Part shown: positions 9,367-18,507 of the stretch, in pieces | Position numbering within the stretch: the stretch's first letter is position 1 | How the letters are laid out: every line of letters starts with the position of its first letter | Assembly (NCBI GenBank): GCA_965217265.1 | Contig: CBDCHP010000018.1 | Coordinates: forward strand, 1 to 64,000 | Source: JAGRGG01 sp965217265 | GTDB lineage: Bacteria; Pseudomonadota; Alphaproteobacteria; Geminicoccales; Geminicoccaceae | Direction of reading: 5' to 3' | Length of the DNA stretch: 64,000 bases | Program-made: the position numbers and the translations under genes | Notes under the pieces: model-generated | Seen by the model: the letters and a program-made list of their open reading frames with translations, nothing else | Database searches by the model: none | What the model was told of the DNA's origin: nothing

Positions 9367-9996
9367 TCAGCCCTCCACCGCGTGGAACACCTCCACGCCG
9401 CCCTCGTAGATCATCGAGAGCGCGACGTAGGTGACGACGACGAGGCCGATATAGGCGATCCAGGGGCGGCGTTCCATCAGGCCCGCGATCCAGTTGGCGG
9501 CGAGGCCCATCAGCCCGATGGACAAGGCGAGCCCGAAGACGAGGGTCCAAAAATGCTCGCGCGCGGCGCCGGCGACGGCCAGCACGTTGTCGAGCGACAT
9601 CGACACATCGGCGAGCGCTACTTGGACGATCGCACCCCGCACCGTCTTCGCCGGTCCCCCCGACTCCTTCGAGCCGAGTGCCTGCGCCCCGGCGTAGGCC
9701 TCGCCCTTGGCCGGGCGCAGTTCGCGGTACATCTTCCAGGCGACCCACAAGAGGAGGATGCCGCCGGCGAGCACGAGGCCGATGATCTGCAGCAGCTCCA
9801 GCGCCACGATGGCGAAGACGACGCGCAGGACGAAGGCGATGCCGACCCCCCAGGCGATCACCTTGCGCCTCTGGGCACTCGGCAGGCCCGAGGCGGCGAG
9901 GCCGACGACGACGGCGTTGTCGCCGGCGAGCGTGACGTCGATCAGGATGACGGTGAGGAGGGCTTGCAGCCAAGCGAGCGCGGCGGGGTCGAACAT
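9367..9996 (-). CDS. TerC/YjbE family integral membrane protein
   Basis: TerC-fold membrane protein, a family linked to metal (Mn, Ca) export. 209 aa with about seven hydrophobic segments. The family's acidic membrane motifs are present: LIDVTLAGDNAVVVGLAA near the N-terminus and ALADVSMSLDNVLAVAG in the second half. ATG at 9996; an in-frame upstream extension would lack membrane character. Convergent with the kinase gene and divergent from cobU with only 79 bases between, so their promoters overlap. The ion carried is unknown. Confidence 0.87.
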   Translation of the reverse strand: MFDPAALAWLQALLTVILIDVTLAGDNAVVVGLAASGLPSAQRRKVIAWGVGIAFVLRVVFAIVALELLQIIGLVLAGGILLLWVAWKMYRELRPAKGEAYAGAQALGSKESGGPAKTVRGAIVQVALADVSMSLDNVLAVAGAAREHFWTLVFGLALSIGLMGLAANWIAGLMERRPWIAYIGLVVVTYVALSMIYEGGVEVFHAVEG

Positions 9997-10075
9997 GGAA
10001 TGCGGGACTCTCAAGGGGCGGATCGCCCAGACGCACGTTGACGCCGCGCGGAGGCCCCTATAGGCGCCTTCGGCC

Positions 10076-10618
10076 ATGCAGGTAAGCCACACGACACGCG
10101 ATCGTTCTAAGATAACCCTGGTGCTGGGCGGCCAGCGCTCGGGCAAGAGCCGCTTTGCCGAAGGGCTCGCCCTCGCCACCGGGCTCCGGCCGGTCTACGT
10201 CGCCACCGGCGTCGCCTCGGACGCGGAGATGCAGGCCCGCATCGAGGCGCACGAGGCCCGGCGCGGCAACGCTTGGCGCACGATCGAGGCGCCCCTCGAC
10301 CTGCCGCCGGTGATCGCGGTGGCGGCCGGCCCCGACGGCGTCGTCCTCGTCGATTGCCTGTCGATCTGGGTCGCGAACCTGCTGGTCGAGGAGCGGCCCG
10401 TCGAAACAGCCTACCCGCCGCTGCTCGAAGCGCTCGAAGGGGCCAAGGGGCCGGTCGTCCTAGTCTCGACCGAGGCGAATTTGGGCATCGTGCCGATGAA
10501 CGCGCTCGCCCGGCGCTTCGTCGACGCGACTGGGCTCCTGCACCAAGAAGTCGCGGCCGTGGCGGATCGGGTCGCAACGGTGACGGCGGGTCTGCCGCAT
10601 TGGCTCAAAAAGGATTAA
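10076..10618 (+). CDS. cobU: Adenosylcobinamide kinase / adenosylcobinamide-phosphate guanylyltransferase
   Basis: CobU/CobP bifunctional enzyme: phosphorylates adenosylcobinamide and then transfers GMP to it, in nucleotide-loop assembly of cobalamin. 180 aa, normal length. Walker A is LGGQRSGKSRFAE, followed by YVATGVASDAEMQARIEAH with the expected histidine, then VDCLSIWVANLL. The C-terminal NEANLG-type motif reads STEANLGIVP. Its TAA stop is directly followed by repeat copy B, then cobN on the same strand. The name cobP is used in many alphaproteobacteria. Confidence 0.93.
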   Translation: MQVSHTTRDRSKITLVLGGQRSGKSRFAEGLALATGLRPVYVATGVASDAEMQARIEAHEARRGNAWRTIEAPLDLPPVIAVAAGPDGVVLVDCLSIWVANLLVEERPVETAYPPLLEALEGAKGPVVLVSTEANLGIVPMNALARRFVDATGLLHQEVAAVADRVATVTAGLPHWLKKD

Positions 10619-10762
10619 TGCTTCGCGTCCGCTGCGCGGGGCTTTTTCTTTTCTTTTTTGCAACTTTGCATCGGGACTGGCCCCAACGCCGAGGGCTAGC
10701 CTCGGACAAAGCAAAAAAGAGAAAAAGAAAGCCCCCGCGGCAGCGGACGCGAAGCGTTCAAC
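10619..10762 (+). repeat. Intergenic repeat family, copy B (full inverted repeat)
   Basis: Full copy between cobU and cobN. The left arm has a GC-rich block (gcttcgcgtccgctgcgcgg) then a T/C tract ending TTTTTTGC at 10661. The right arm starts GCAAAAAAGAG at 10711 and ends with GCGGACGCGAAGCGTTC, a near mirror of the left. The roughly 50-base centre holds GCCGAGGGCTAGCCTCGG, a smaller palindrome. It begins immediately after the cobU TAA. It could fold as a hairpin with a stem of about 40 pairs and so affect termination or mRNA stability. Confidence 0.9.
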
Positions 10763-10775
10763 CAAGGAACGTTTC

Positions 10776-13700
10776 ATGCACCTGCTCGCCGCGACCGCCG
10801 CCACCACCGCCGACGCCGAGGAGGCGGTCGACCTCGATCAGGCGCCGGCACCCTTGGTCGTGCTCTCGGCCGCCGACACCGAACTGGCGCTCTTGGCCGC
10901 GGCGGTGGCGCGGCTGCCGGCGGACGCGCCGGGATTGCGGCTCGCCAACTACCTGCAACTGCGCCACCCGCTCTCGGTCGACCTCTACGTCGAGAAGACG
11001 CTGGCACACGCCAAGCTGATCGTGGCGCGGCTGTTGGGCGGGCGCGGCTACTGGCGCTACGGCGTCGAGCGGCTGGAGGGCTTGGCGCGCGCGCGCGGCG
11101 TCGGCCTCGTCCTGCTGCCGGGCGACGCGCGCGAGGACCCGGACCTTGCGGCCGCGTCCACCGTCGATCCAGGCTTGCGCCGCGATCTGTTCGCCTACCT
11201 CGCCAACGGCGGCCCCGACAACGCCGAGGCGGCGCTGCGCCGCATGGGCCACGCGCTCGGCGCCGACCTCGCCTACGCGGCACCCCGGCCGCTGCCGACG
11301 GCGGGGCTCTACTGGCCGAACGAGCCGGTGCCGGACCTCGCCTCGCTGCTGCGGCGGGGGCGGGGGCGGGGGCGGGGGACGCACCCGCCGGTCCTCCTCT
11401 TGTTCTACCGCGCGCTCCTTCAATCGGGCGACCTCGCGGCGATCGACGCCTTGATCGCGGGGCTCGCGGCCGAGGGGCTCGACCCGTTGCCGCTCTACGT
11501 CGCCAGCCTGAAGGACCCGGATTCGGCCGCCGTTTTGGCCGAAATCGTGCGGCGGGCGGCGCCCGGCCTCGGCCTCAACCTGACGGGCTTTGCCATGGGC
11601 GGGGCCGACCCGCTGCGCGCCCTCGACGCGCCGGTGCTGCAACTGGTCACGGCCTCGACGCCGCGCGGGGTCTGGGCCGGCTCGGCGCAGGGGCTGATCC
11701 CGCGCGACCTCGCGATGAGCGTGGCGCTGCCCGAGATCGACGGGCGGGTGATGGGCGGCGTGATCGGCTTCAAGCGGCCGGGCGGGCGCGACCCGCGCAC
11801 GCTGTGCGTCACGACCAGGATCGCGCCGGCGCAAGACCGGGTGGCGCACGCGGCAGCCCTGGCCGAAGCGCACGTCCGGCTGCGCACGACGCCGGCCAAG
11901 GGGCGCCGGGTGGCGCTGATCCTCGCCAACTACCCGAGCCGCGACGGTCGCCTCGCCAACGGCGTCGGCCTCGACACGCCGGCGTCCGCGATCGAGGCGC
12001 TGCGAGCGCTGAAGAATGCCGGCTACGACACGGGCGACGCGCCCGAGACGGCGGAGGACCTGATGGCGCGCCTGCTGGCCGGGCCGACCAACCGCCTCGA
12101 AGGGCGCGGCGGGCGCACACCCGCGCTCACCTACCCGCTCGACGACTACCGCGCGTTCCTCGCCACCTTGCCGCTACCGGCGCAAGCGGCGCTCGAAGAA
12201 CGCTGGGGCGCGCCGGAGCGCGACCCGCACCTGCGGGGCGACGCCTTCGCCCTCGCCCTGCACCGCTTCGGCAACGTCTATATCGGCGTGCAGCCGGCGC
12301 GCGGCTTTGACGTCGATCCGGTGGCGACCTACCACAGCCCGGACCTCGTCCCGCCGCACGGCTACCTCGCCTTCTACGCCTACTTGCGCCGCGCCGCCGA
12401 CGCGCACGCGGTCGTTCACCTCGGCAAGCACGGCAACCTCGAATGGTTGCCGGGCAAGGCGCTGGGCCTGTCGGCTTCCTGCTGGCCCGAGGTGGCCTTG
12501 GGGCCCTTGCCCAATCTCTACCCCTTCATCGTCAACGACCCCGGCGAGGGCGCGCAGGCGAAGCGGCGGGCGCACGCGGTCATCGTCGACCACCTGACCC
12601 CGCCTTTGACGCGGGCCGAGTCTTACGGCGAACTCCAGGCGCTGGAGCGGCTGGTCGACGAGCATTTCGAGGCGGCGACGCTCGACCCGCGCCGCCTTGA
12701 AGACCTCAAGCGCGAGATCAAGGCGACGACGCACCGCCTCGGCCTGGAGTGCGACCTCGGCCTCGACCCCGACGCCGCCGAGGACGCCTACCTCGCCGGG
12801 CTCGACAACCATTTGTGCGAATTGAAGGAGATGCAGATCCGCGACGGGCTGCACGTCTTCGGCCGTCCGCCCGAGGGCGCCCCGCGCACCGACCTGCTGG
12901 CGGCCCTGGTCCGGCTGCCGCGCGGCAAGGGCGAGGACGGTGACGCCGGGCTGACGGGGGCGCTGGCGGTTGATCTGGGCTTGGGCTTCGATCCGCTGCA
13001 CGGCGATCTGGGCGATCCCTGGAGGGGGCCGCGGCCGAACGCGCTGGCGGGCTTCGCGTCCGACCCCTGGCGCAGCGTCGGCGACACGGTCGAGCGGCTG
13101 GAGGCCCTGGCGGCGGCGCTGATCGAGGGGCGCCAAGCTTGCCCGGAGGCTTGGCCGCGAACGGCGGCGGTCCTCGACTTCGTGCAGGGTCATTTGGCGC
13201 CGACCCTCGACGCCTGCGGCCGGTTCGAGACCGACGCGCTGCTGGCGGGGTTGGACGGGCGGCGGGTCGAGCCGGGGCCGGCCGGCGCCCCGACGCGGGG
13301 GCGCCTGGACGTGCTGCCGACCGGGCGCAACTTCTACAGCGTCGATCCGCGCGCCGTGCCGACGCCGATTGCGTGGCGGATCGGCTGGCGCTCGGCCGAG
13401 ACGCTGATCGAGCACCACCTGCAGCAAGAGGGCGACTGGCCCAAGACCATCGCCGTCTCGGCCTGGGGTACCGCCAACATGCGCACCGGCGGCGACGACG
13501 TGGCGCAGGTCCTGGCCTTCATGGGCTGCCGCCCGCTCTGGGACGGTGCTTCCGGCCGCGTCACCGGGGTCGAGGTCCTGCCGCTCACCGTCCTGGACCG
13601 GCCACGAATCGACGTCACCTTGCGCGTCTCGGGCTTCTTTCGCGACGCCTTCCCCGAGCAGATGGCCCTGATCGACGACGCCGCGCGCGCCGTCGCCGCC

Positions 13701-14480
13701 CTGGACGAGCCGGACGCGATGAACCCGCTGAAGGCGACGGCGACGGCGGAGGCGGCGGGGTTCGTCGCCCAAGGGATGACGCCGGACGCGGCGCGGCGGC
13801 GCAGCACTTTGCGCGTCTTCGGCTCGAAGCCGGGCGCCTACGGCGCTGGCCTGCAGGCGCTGATCGACGGCGGCGGCTGGGAGGGCGACGGCGACCTCGC
13901 CGACGCCTACCTCGCCTGGGGCTCGTACGCCTACGGCCGCAACGTCGCCGGCGAGGCGGCGCGCGGCGCGTTCGAGGCCCGCGTCGGAGGGGCGGAAATC
14001 GTCCTGCACAACCAGGACAACCGCGAGCACGACATCCTCGACAGCGACGACTACTACCAGTTCCAGGGCGGGCTCGCCGTCGCCGCCCGCCGCCTGCAGG
14101 GCGCCACCCCGATCGTCTACCACGCCGACCACAGCTTGCCCGAGCGGCCGCGCGTCCGCAGCCTGAAGGAGGAGATCGGCCGGGTCGTGCGCGCCCGCGC
14201 GGCGAACCCGAAGTGGATCAAGGGCGTGATGCGGCACGGCTACAAGGGCGCCTTCGAGATCGCCGCCACGGTCGACTACCTCTTCGCCTACGCCGCCACG
14301 GCCGCCGTCGTCGAGGACCACCACTTCGAGGCCCTCTACGACGCCTACCTGGGCGACGACACGGTGCGCGACTTCATGGCGCGAGCGAACCCGGACGCGC
14401 TGCGCGAGGTCGAGGCGCGGTTCAAGGAGGCGGTGCGGCGGGGTCTGTGGCGGCCGCGGCGCAACGACGTGGGGGTGTGA
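10776..14480 (+). CDS. cobN: Cobaltochelatase subunit CobN
   Basis: Large subunit of the aerobic ATP-dependent cobaltochelatase (CobNST), which inserts cobalt into hydrogenobyrinic acid a,c-diamide. 1234 aa, as expected. Family segments are present throughout: HLGKHGNLEWLPGKALGLS, NDPGEGAQAKRRAHAVIVDH, AVSAWGTANMRTGGDDVAQ and LHNQDNREHDILDSDDYYQF. ATG with AAGGAACG upstream, 14 bases past repeat copy B. A short GGGGGC tandem at about 11355-11378 codes for Arg-Gly repeats in a loop and is a possible slippage site. cobS and cobT are not in the window. Confidence 0.95.
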   Translation: MHLLAATAATTADAEEAVDLDQAPAPLVVLSAADTELALLAAAVARLPADAPGLRLANYLQLRHPLSVDLYVEKTLAHAKLIVARLLGGRGYWRYGVERLEGLARARGVGLVLLPGDAREDPDLAAASTVDPGLRRDLFAYLANGGPDNAEAALRRMGHALGADLAYAAPRPLPTAGLYWPNEPVPDLASLLRRGRGRGRGTHPPVLLLFYRALLQSGDLAAIDALIAGLAAEGLDPLPLYVASLKDPDSAAVLAEIVRRAAPGLGLNLTGFAMGGADPLRALDAPVLQLVTASTPRGVWAGSAQGLIPRDLAMSVALPEIDGRVMGGVIGFKRPGGRDPRTLCVTTRIAPAQDRVAHAAALAEAHVRLRTTPAKGRRVALILANYPSRDGRLANGVGLDTPASAIEALRALKNAGYDTGDAPETAEDLMARLLAGPTNRLEGRGGRTPALTYPLDDYRAFLATLPLPAQAALEERWGAPERDPHLRGDAFALALHRFGNVYIGVQPARGFDVDPVATYHSPDLVPPHGYLAFYAYLRRAADAHAVVHLGKHGNLEWLPGKALGLSASCWPEVALGPLPNLYPFIVNDPGEGAQAKRRAHAVIVDHLTPPLTRAESYGELQALERLVDEHFEAATLDPRRLEDLKREIKATTHRLGLECDLGLDPDAAEDAYLAGLDNHLCELKEMQIRDGLHVFGRPPEGAPRTDLLAALVRLPRGKGEDGDAGLTGALAVDLGLGFDPLHGDLGDPWRGPRPNALAGFASDPWRSVGDTVERLEALAAALIEGRQACPEAWPRTAAVLDFVQGHLAPTLDACGRFETDALLAGLDGRRVEPGPAGAPTRGRLDVLPTGRNFYSVDPRAVPTPIAWRIGWRSAETLIEHHLQQEGDWPKTIAVSAWGTANMRTGGDDVAQVLAFMGCRPLWDGASGRVTGVEVLPLTVLDRPRIDVTLRVSGFFRDAFPEQMALIDDAARAVAALDEPDAMNPLKATATAEAAGFVAQGMTPDAARRRSTLRVFGSKPGAYGAGLQALIDGGGWEGDGDLADAYLAWGSYAYGRNVAGEAARGAFEARVGGAEIVLHNQDNREHDILDSDDYYQFQGGLAVAARRLQGATPIVYHADHSLPERPRVRSLKEEIGRVVRARAANPKWIKGVMRHGYKGAFEIAATVDYLFAYAATAAVVEDHHFEALYDAYLGDDTVRDFMARANPDALREVEARFKEAVRRGLWRPRRNDVGV

Positions 14481-14591
14481 CGGCAGAGAGGGCGGATCAT
14501 TGAATGCGTGATTGAGCGTCGTGCTATCACGATGAACTTGTTCAGGCATTTCTACATAAATCTGTAGTCAATGCAACGTTGGGGAGGAAAC

Positions 14592-15594
14592 ATGAGGAAA
14601 ACGATCGGTCTCTCGATCGCGCTTGCCGGCTTGTTGGCGCTTGCCAGTCCTGCCGACGCGGAGTTTCTCGTTCAGGAGGTGGGCAGCTTCCACGTCGGCG
14701 GCGAGGAGGTCGTTCTCGAAGGCCTGCTTGAGAAGGAGGTCAGCTTCACGGCCGGCATGGCTCCCGTCACGGTCGATCCGAACGGGGAGTCCGAGACCGG
14801 GCAGATGTACGTCCACTACGTCAAGCTGGCAAAGCCGGCCTTGAACCTGCCGATCTTGATGTGGCACGGTGGCGGCCTGACCGGCGTCACTTGGGAAACC
14901 AAGCCCGACGGCGGGTCGGGCTGGCAGCAATTCTTCCTCGAAGCCGGCTACGACACCCACATTTCCGACGCCGTGGAGCGTGGCCGTGCCTCCTGGTCCC
15001 GCTATCCCGGAGATTGACGAGAGCGAGCCACTCTTTCGCTTTAAAGCCGAGGGCCGGCACCGGGAACCGTCGCGGCGCGAGCCCTTCGATAACACGCAAT
15101 TTCCCGTGGCTGCCTACGACGCGTTCGCCAAATCCTTCGTGCCCCGCTGGGTGACGAACGACGCGGCAACCACCAGGGCCTACGACGCCTTGGTGAAGCG
15201 CGTCTGCCCCTGCGTCTTGATGGTGCACAGCCAGGGGAGCAATTTCGACTACAACGCGGCGCTCGACAATCCGGGGCTGATCAAGGTGCTCGTCCTGATC
15301 GAACCCTCGGGCGCCCCGGATCCGGCCAAGGCCGACGCCGCGGCGGTCAAGGACATCCCGCATCTGGTCGTCTACGGCGACTACCTGGACCGCAGCCCGT
15401 TCTAGAATCCTTTGTTCGCGGCGAACGAGCGCTGGCGCGACGCGGTGGTGGAAGCCGGCGGCACGGTGGAATGACTTGACTTGCCGAAAGGCGGCATTCG
15501 CGGCAACACGCACATGCTGATGATGGACAAGAACTCCGACGAGATCGCGGCGCGGATCCAGGCATGGATCGAGGCGCAAAAGCTGGCGGATTGA
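14592..15594 (+). pseudogene. Secreted alpha/beta hydrolase, pseudogene
   Basis: Exported esterase-like alpha/beta hydrolase with a clear signal peptide (MRKTIGLSIALAGLLALASPADA) and family sequence WHGGGLTGVTWETKPDG. One extra G at about 15009-15010 shifts the frame; without it YPEIDESEPLF follows. The rest includes the nucleophile elbow VHSQGS and the C-terminal GGIRGNTHMLMMDKNSDE, where histidine is probably the catalytic base. Two in-frame stops interrupt this second part: TAG at 15403 and TGA at 15472. Three lesions make loss of function likely. Stand-alone gene between cobN and a convergent minus-strand pair. Confidence 0.82.
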
Positions 15595-15651
15595 ACCTTC
15601 TGGTGTTTGGCCTCGAAAGACTTCGCCACCAGCGCGGCGGGCGCGAAGGGT

Positions 15652-15951
15652 TCAATCCAGCCCGTGCCGGTCGATGCCGAGCCGGCCCCGGCTCATCGCC
15701 AGGAGCCGGTCCGCGAGGTCGGGATCGTCGACACCTTTCCCCCCGCGCAAGGCGTCCGCGAGCGCACCCCGTCCAGGGTCGGGTGCCGGCGGCGGCCCGG
15801 CGGCGAGCGCTTCGAGCAGGCGGCCGATCAGGATAGCCTCATCGCGGCGGTCCTCGGGCAGGGCCGGGACGATGCGCTCGAAGACGCAGCGCGCCGCCAT
15901 GCTCAGGGTGTGCGGCCTCGCCTCGGCCAGGAGGTCGCGGCGCCGGCTCAT
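15652..15951 (-). CDS. DUF6285-like small protein next to phosphotransferase
   Basis: 99 aa, helical and acidic/Leu-rich, with RRDLLAEARPHTL and RIVPALPEDRRDEAILIGRLLEAL. This resembles the DUF6285 proteins often encoded beside APH-family phosphotransferases; that assignment is from recall of the pattern and is tentative. The gene overlaps the upstream phosphotransferase by 4 bases, so the two are translationally coupled and probably work together. No catalytic motif can be seen. Confidence 0.62.
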   Translation of the reverse strand: MSRRRDLLAEARPHTLSMAARCVFERIVPALPEDRRDEAILIGRLLEALAAGPPPAPDPGRGALADALRGGKGVDDPDLADRLLAMSRGRLGIDRHGLD

Positions 15952-16940
15952 AGGGGTGCTCCTCGAACGTGCAGGTTCTCGATCAGGGCGATGACGTCCC
16001 GCTCCAGGACCGGCACTCCAAAGGCGGTGAGCGCCAAGTCGAGCGAAGGCGTTAAGTCAAGGCGGGCGCGGCGGCCCTGCATCAGCGCGATCACCGCCCA
16101 GCGCACGGCGCCGTAGGCCTGCCACCACGCGAGGTCGAAGGGCGCGGGCCAATCGCCGCCGCCCCTCTCGTAGCCGGCCTTGAGGGCGGGTAGACCGGCG
16201 AAGCCGCCGACCGGCCGGTCGAGGCGGCCGAAGCGCCAGTAGCGGCCGATCAGCCAGCCCAGATCCTCGGCCGGATCGCCCACATTGGCAAATTCCCAGT
16301 CGAGAAGTGCGGCGAGGCGGCCGTCCGGTTTGACGACGAGGTTGCCGGTGCGGGGGTCGCCGTGCAAGGGCCCCGGCGCCCGCAACGCCGGCGGACGGGC
16401 GGCAAGGCGGGCGAGCGCCCATTCGAGCGTCGGCTCGGCGGCATCGAGCCCGTCGAGCCACGCGCGGCAGGCGTTGATGCGATCAAGCGCCGTGCCGGCC
16501 GGCGTTCGGCCGGGGTCGGACCGGTGCAGCTCGGCCAGCGCCGCGCCCAGATCGTGCGCCAAGATCTCCCCCCGTGCGTCATCCAGCGCCACGATGGCCG
16601 ACGGCCGCGCCTTGCCCTCCACCCGCCGCAGCAAGAGGAACGGCGCCCCGATCAAGCCGGGATCGGCGCAGGCGAACCAGACCGGCGGCGCCGGAACGCC
16701 GGCGTCGCGCGCCGCCCGCAGCGCCGCCGCCTCGCCCGCCCGATCGAGGCCGAGCCCGAGCGGCACGGCGGGATCGGCTTTCAAGACTAGGTCGTGCCGG
16801 ACGCCGTTCTCGCTCAAGATCACGCGACGAACGCGGTTGATGCCGCCGTCGTCGATCGGGCGGTGGTAGCGAACGACCACCTCGTGCCCGAGCCGTTCGG
16901 TGAGGAAGGGTGCCAAGTTTTCGAGCTTCAGGTCGATCAT
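15948..16940 (-). CDS. Phosphotransferase family protein (APH/ACAD10-like)
   Basis: Aminoglycoside-phosphotransferase/choline-kinase fold, of the branch often linked to acyl-CoA metabolism (ACAD10-like). Catalytic loop LHGDPRTGNLVV is at about residues 190-202 and the metal motif LLDWEFANVGDPAEDLGW follows. The N-lobe carries DDGGINRVRRVILS and LVLKADP. 330 aa, normal. Its start lies against repeat copy C, so the promoter must be in or beyond that element. Substrate unknown; antibiotic resistance is not implied. Confidence 0.85.
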   Translation of the reverse strand: MIDLKLENLAPFLTERLGHEVVVRYHRPIDDGGINRVRRVILSENGVRHDLVLKADPAVPLGLGLDRAGEAAALRAARDAGVPAPPVWFACADPGLIGAPFLLLRRVEGKARPSAIVALDDARGEILAHDLGAALAELHRSDPGRTPAGTALDRINACRAWLDGLDAAEPTLEWALARLAARPPALRAPGPLHGDPRTGNLVVKPDGRLAALLDWEFANVGDPAEDLGWLIGRYWRFGRLDRPVGGFAGLPALKAGYERGGGDWPAPFDLAWWQAYGAVRWAVIALMQGRRARLDLTPSLDLALTAFGVPVLERDVIALIENLHVRGAPL

Positions 16941-16942
16941 CG

Positions 16943-17093
16943 TGGACGCTTCGCGTGCGCTGGGCGCGCGGCCTTTTTTCTCTCTTTTTTGCTAGTTGTT
17001 CCACGACTGGCCCGGCCGCCGGAGCCAGCCTCAGACAAAGTTAAAAAAGAGAAAAAAGAAAAGCCCCGCGCAGCGGACGCGTAAGCGTTCAAA
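16943..17093 (-). repeat. Intergenic repeat family, copy C (full inverted repeat)
   Basis: Full copy between the phosphotransferase and proB, both on the minus strand. Read on the minus strand it starts within the proB stop: TTGAACGCTTACGCGTCCGC, then a GC-rich run and a T/C tract. The other arm (GACGCTTCGCGTGCGCTGGG and TTTTTTCTCTCTTTTTTGC, plus strand) mirrors it. The proB TGA at 17089-17091 is part of the element's TTGAACGC end, so element and gene overlap by about 5 bases. Confidence 0.88.
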
Positions 17094-18213
17094 ACAATAC
17101 CAAGTCATCACGATGCACCATCTCGTCGCGGCCGCGATAGCCAAGGCACGCCTCGATCTCGGCGGTGCGGCGGCGGTGGAGCCGGGCGGCGTCGGCGCTG
17201 TCGTAGGCGACGAGGCCCTTGGCGAGCGGGGTGCCGTCCTCGGCGCGGATCAAGACGGCGTCGCCGCGCTCGAACACGCCGTCGAGCGCCACCACGCCGA
17301 CGGGAAGGAGGGAGGCGCCTTGGCGCAGCGCCCGCGCGGCGCCGGCGTCGACGGTGAGCGTGCCGGTGACGCCCAAGGAGGCGGATATCCAGTGCTTGCG
17401 CGCCGTGCGCGGCGTCGTCTGGGCGGTGAACAGGGTGTGGCGCGCGCCGGCACGAAGGGCGGCGAGCGGCCGCTCGCGGTCGCCGTAGGTCAAGACGACG
17501 GCGGTGCCCGAGCGGATCGCCATGTCGGCGGCGGCGAGCTTCGAGACCATGCCGCCCGTACCGACGCTTGAGACCGAGACGCCCGCCATCGCCTCGATCT
17601 CGGGCGTAATCGCCTCGACCAGCGGCAGGTGCTCTGCGTTCGGATCGGCGCTCGGGTCGGCGGTGTAGAGCCCGTCCACGTCGGAGAGCAGGATCAGCGT
17701 CTCGGCCGTCGCCATGACGGCGACGCGGGCGGAGAGGCGGTCGTTGTCGCCGACGCGGATCTCGCTCGTCGCCACCGTGTCGTTCTCGTTGACGATCGGC
17801 ACGACGCCCAAGCGCAGCAGGGCCCGCATCGTCGCGCGCGCGTTCAGGTAGCGCCGCCGGGCCTCGGTGTCATCGAGGGTGACGAGGATCTGCGCCGTCT
17901 TGAGCCCGTGCGCGGCCAAGGCGGCGTCCCAGGCGCCGGCCAAGCGGATCTGCCCCGCCGCGGCCGCCGCCTGCTTCTCCTCCAACCGGAGCGCGCGGCG
18001 GCCGAGCCCGAGTGCCCGGCGCCCGAGCGCGATCGCGCCGGAGGTGACGACGATCACCTCGCGCCCGTCGGCGCGCAAGACCGCGATGTCGGCGGCGAGC
18101 CCGTCCAGCCACGCGGCGCGCAGCGACCCCTCGGCCACCAGGAGGGCCGAGCCGACCTTGACGACGAGGCGCTTGGCGCCCAGCGCCGCGTCAAACCTTG
18201 CCCCGGCCGCCAT
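17089..18213 (-). CDS. proB: Glutamate 5-kinase
   Basis: First enzyme of proline synthesis; phosphorylates the gamma-carboxyl of glutamate. The amino-acid-kinase domain shows VVKVGSALLV, VTSGAIALGRRALG, VPIVNENDTVATSEI with GDNDRLSARVA, and SVGTGGMVSKLAAAD. A C-terminal PUA domain follows (about residues 275-370). 374 aa, the usual length. Its stop codon lies in repeat copy C. In many relatives proB follows obgE, but here the upstream neighbour is a tRNA gene. Feedback by proline is expected for the family. Confidence 0.95.
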   Translation of the reverse strand: MAAGARFDAALGAKRLVVKVGSALLVAEGSLRAAWLDGLAADIAVLRADGREVIVVTSGAIALGRRALGLGRRALRLEEKQAAAAAGQIRLAGAWDAALAAHGLKTAQILVTLDDTEARRRYLNARATMRALLRLGVVPIVNENDTVATSEIRVGDNDRLSARVAVMATAETLILLSDVDGLYTADPSADPNAEHLPLVEAITPEIEAMAGVSVSSVGTGGMVSKLAAADMAIRSGTAVVLTYGDRERPLAALRAGARHTLFTAQTTPRTARKHWISASLGVTGTLTVDAGAARALRQGASLLPVGVVALDGVFERGDAVLIRAEDGTPLAKGLVAYDSADAARLHRRRTAEIEACLGYRGRDEMVHRDDLVLF

Positions 18214-18247
18214 GCCGCAACGATCCGTCTCGATGAATAAGCGTGAG

Positions 18248-18322
18248 TGGTGGGCGCGGTAGGGTTCGAACCTACGACCCCTCCCGTGTGAAGGGAGTGC
18301 TCTCCCGCTGAGCTACGCACCC
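18248..18322 (-). tRNA. tRNA-Val (CAC)
   Basis: On the minus strand the sequence folds as a standard tRNA. The acceptor stem pairs GGGTGCG with CGCGCCC. The D arm is GCTCAGCGGGAGAGC, the anticodon arm is CTCCC-TTCACAC-GGGAG (anticodon CAC, valine GTG codons), and the T arm is GTAGG-TTCGAAC-CCTAC. The discriminator is A and CCA is encoded (18248-18250). 75 nt with CCA. Confidence 0.95.
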
Positions 18323-18507
18323 GTGCGGTCCCGACCGAGGTAGGGGTTTTGCGCCAAGGCGTCAAGAATGCTCGAACGGAGGGGATCGCGGCCCCATTCC
18401 TCGCGCGCTTCGACGACGATAGGCGTGCCGTGCGCGGCGTCGTTAACCCTTCTTTCAACCTTGTAGGTTAAATCTCGTCAGACCATCGAGTTTTATGAGA
18501 ATTCTTC

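Noticed and set aside
12174..14549. Long minus-strand open frame opposite cobN
   Set aside because: No domain sequence, strongly biased composition; cobN fully explains the region.
15948..16940. Phosphotransferase as an aminoglycoside-resistance gene
   Set aside because: The sequence and the DUF6285-like partner fit the general ACAD10-like phosphotransferase group; nothing points to a resistance enzyme.
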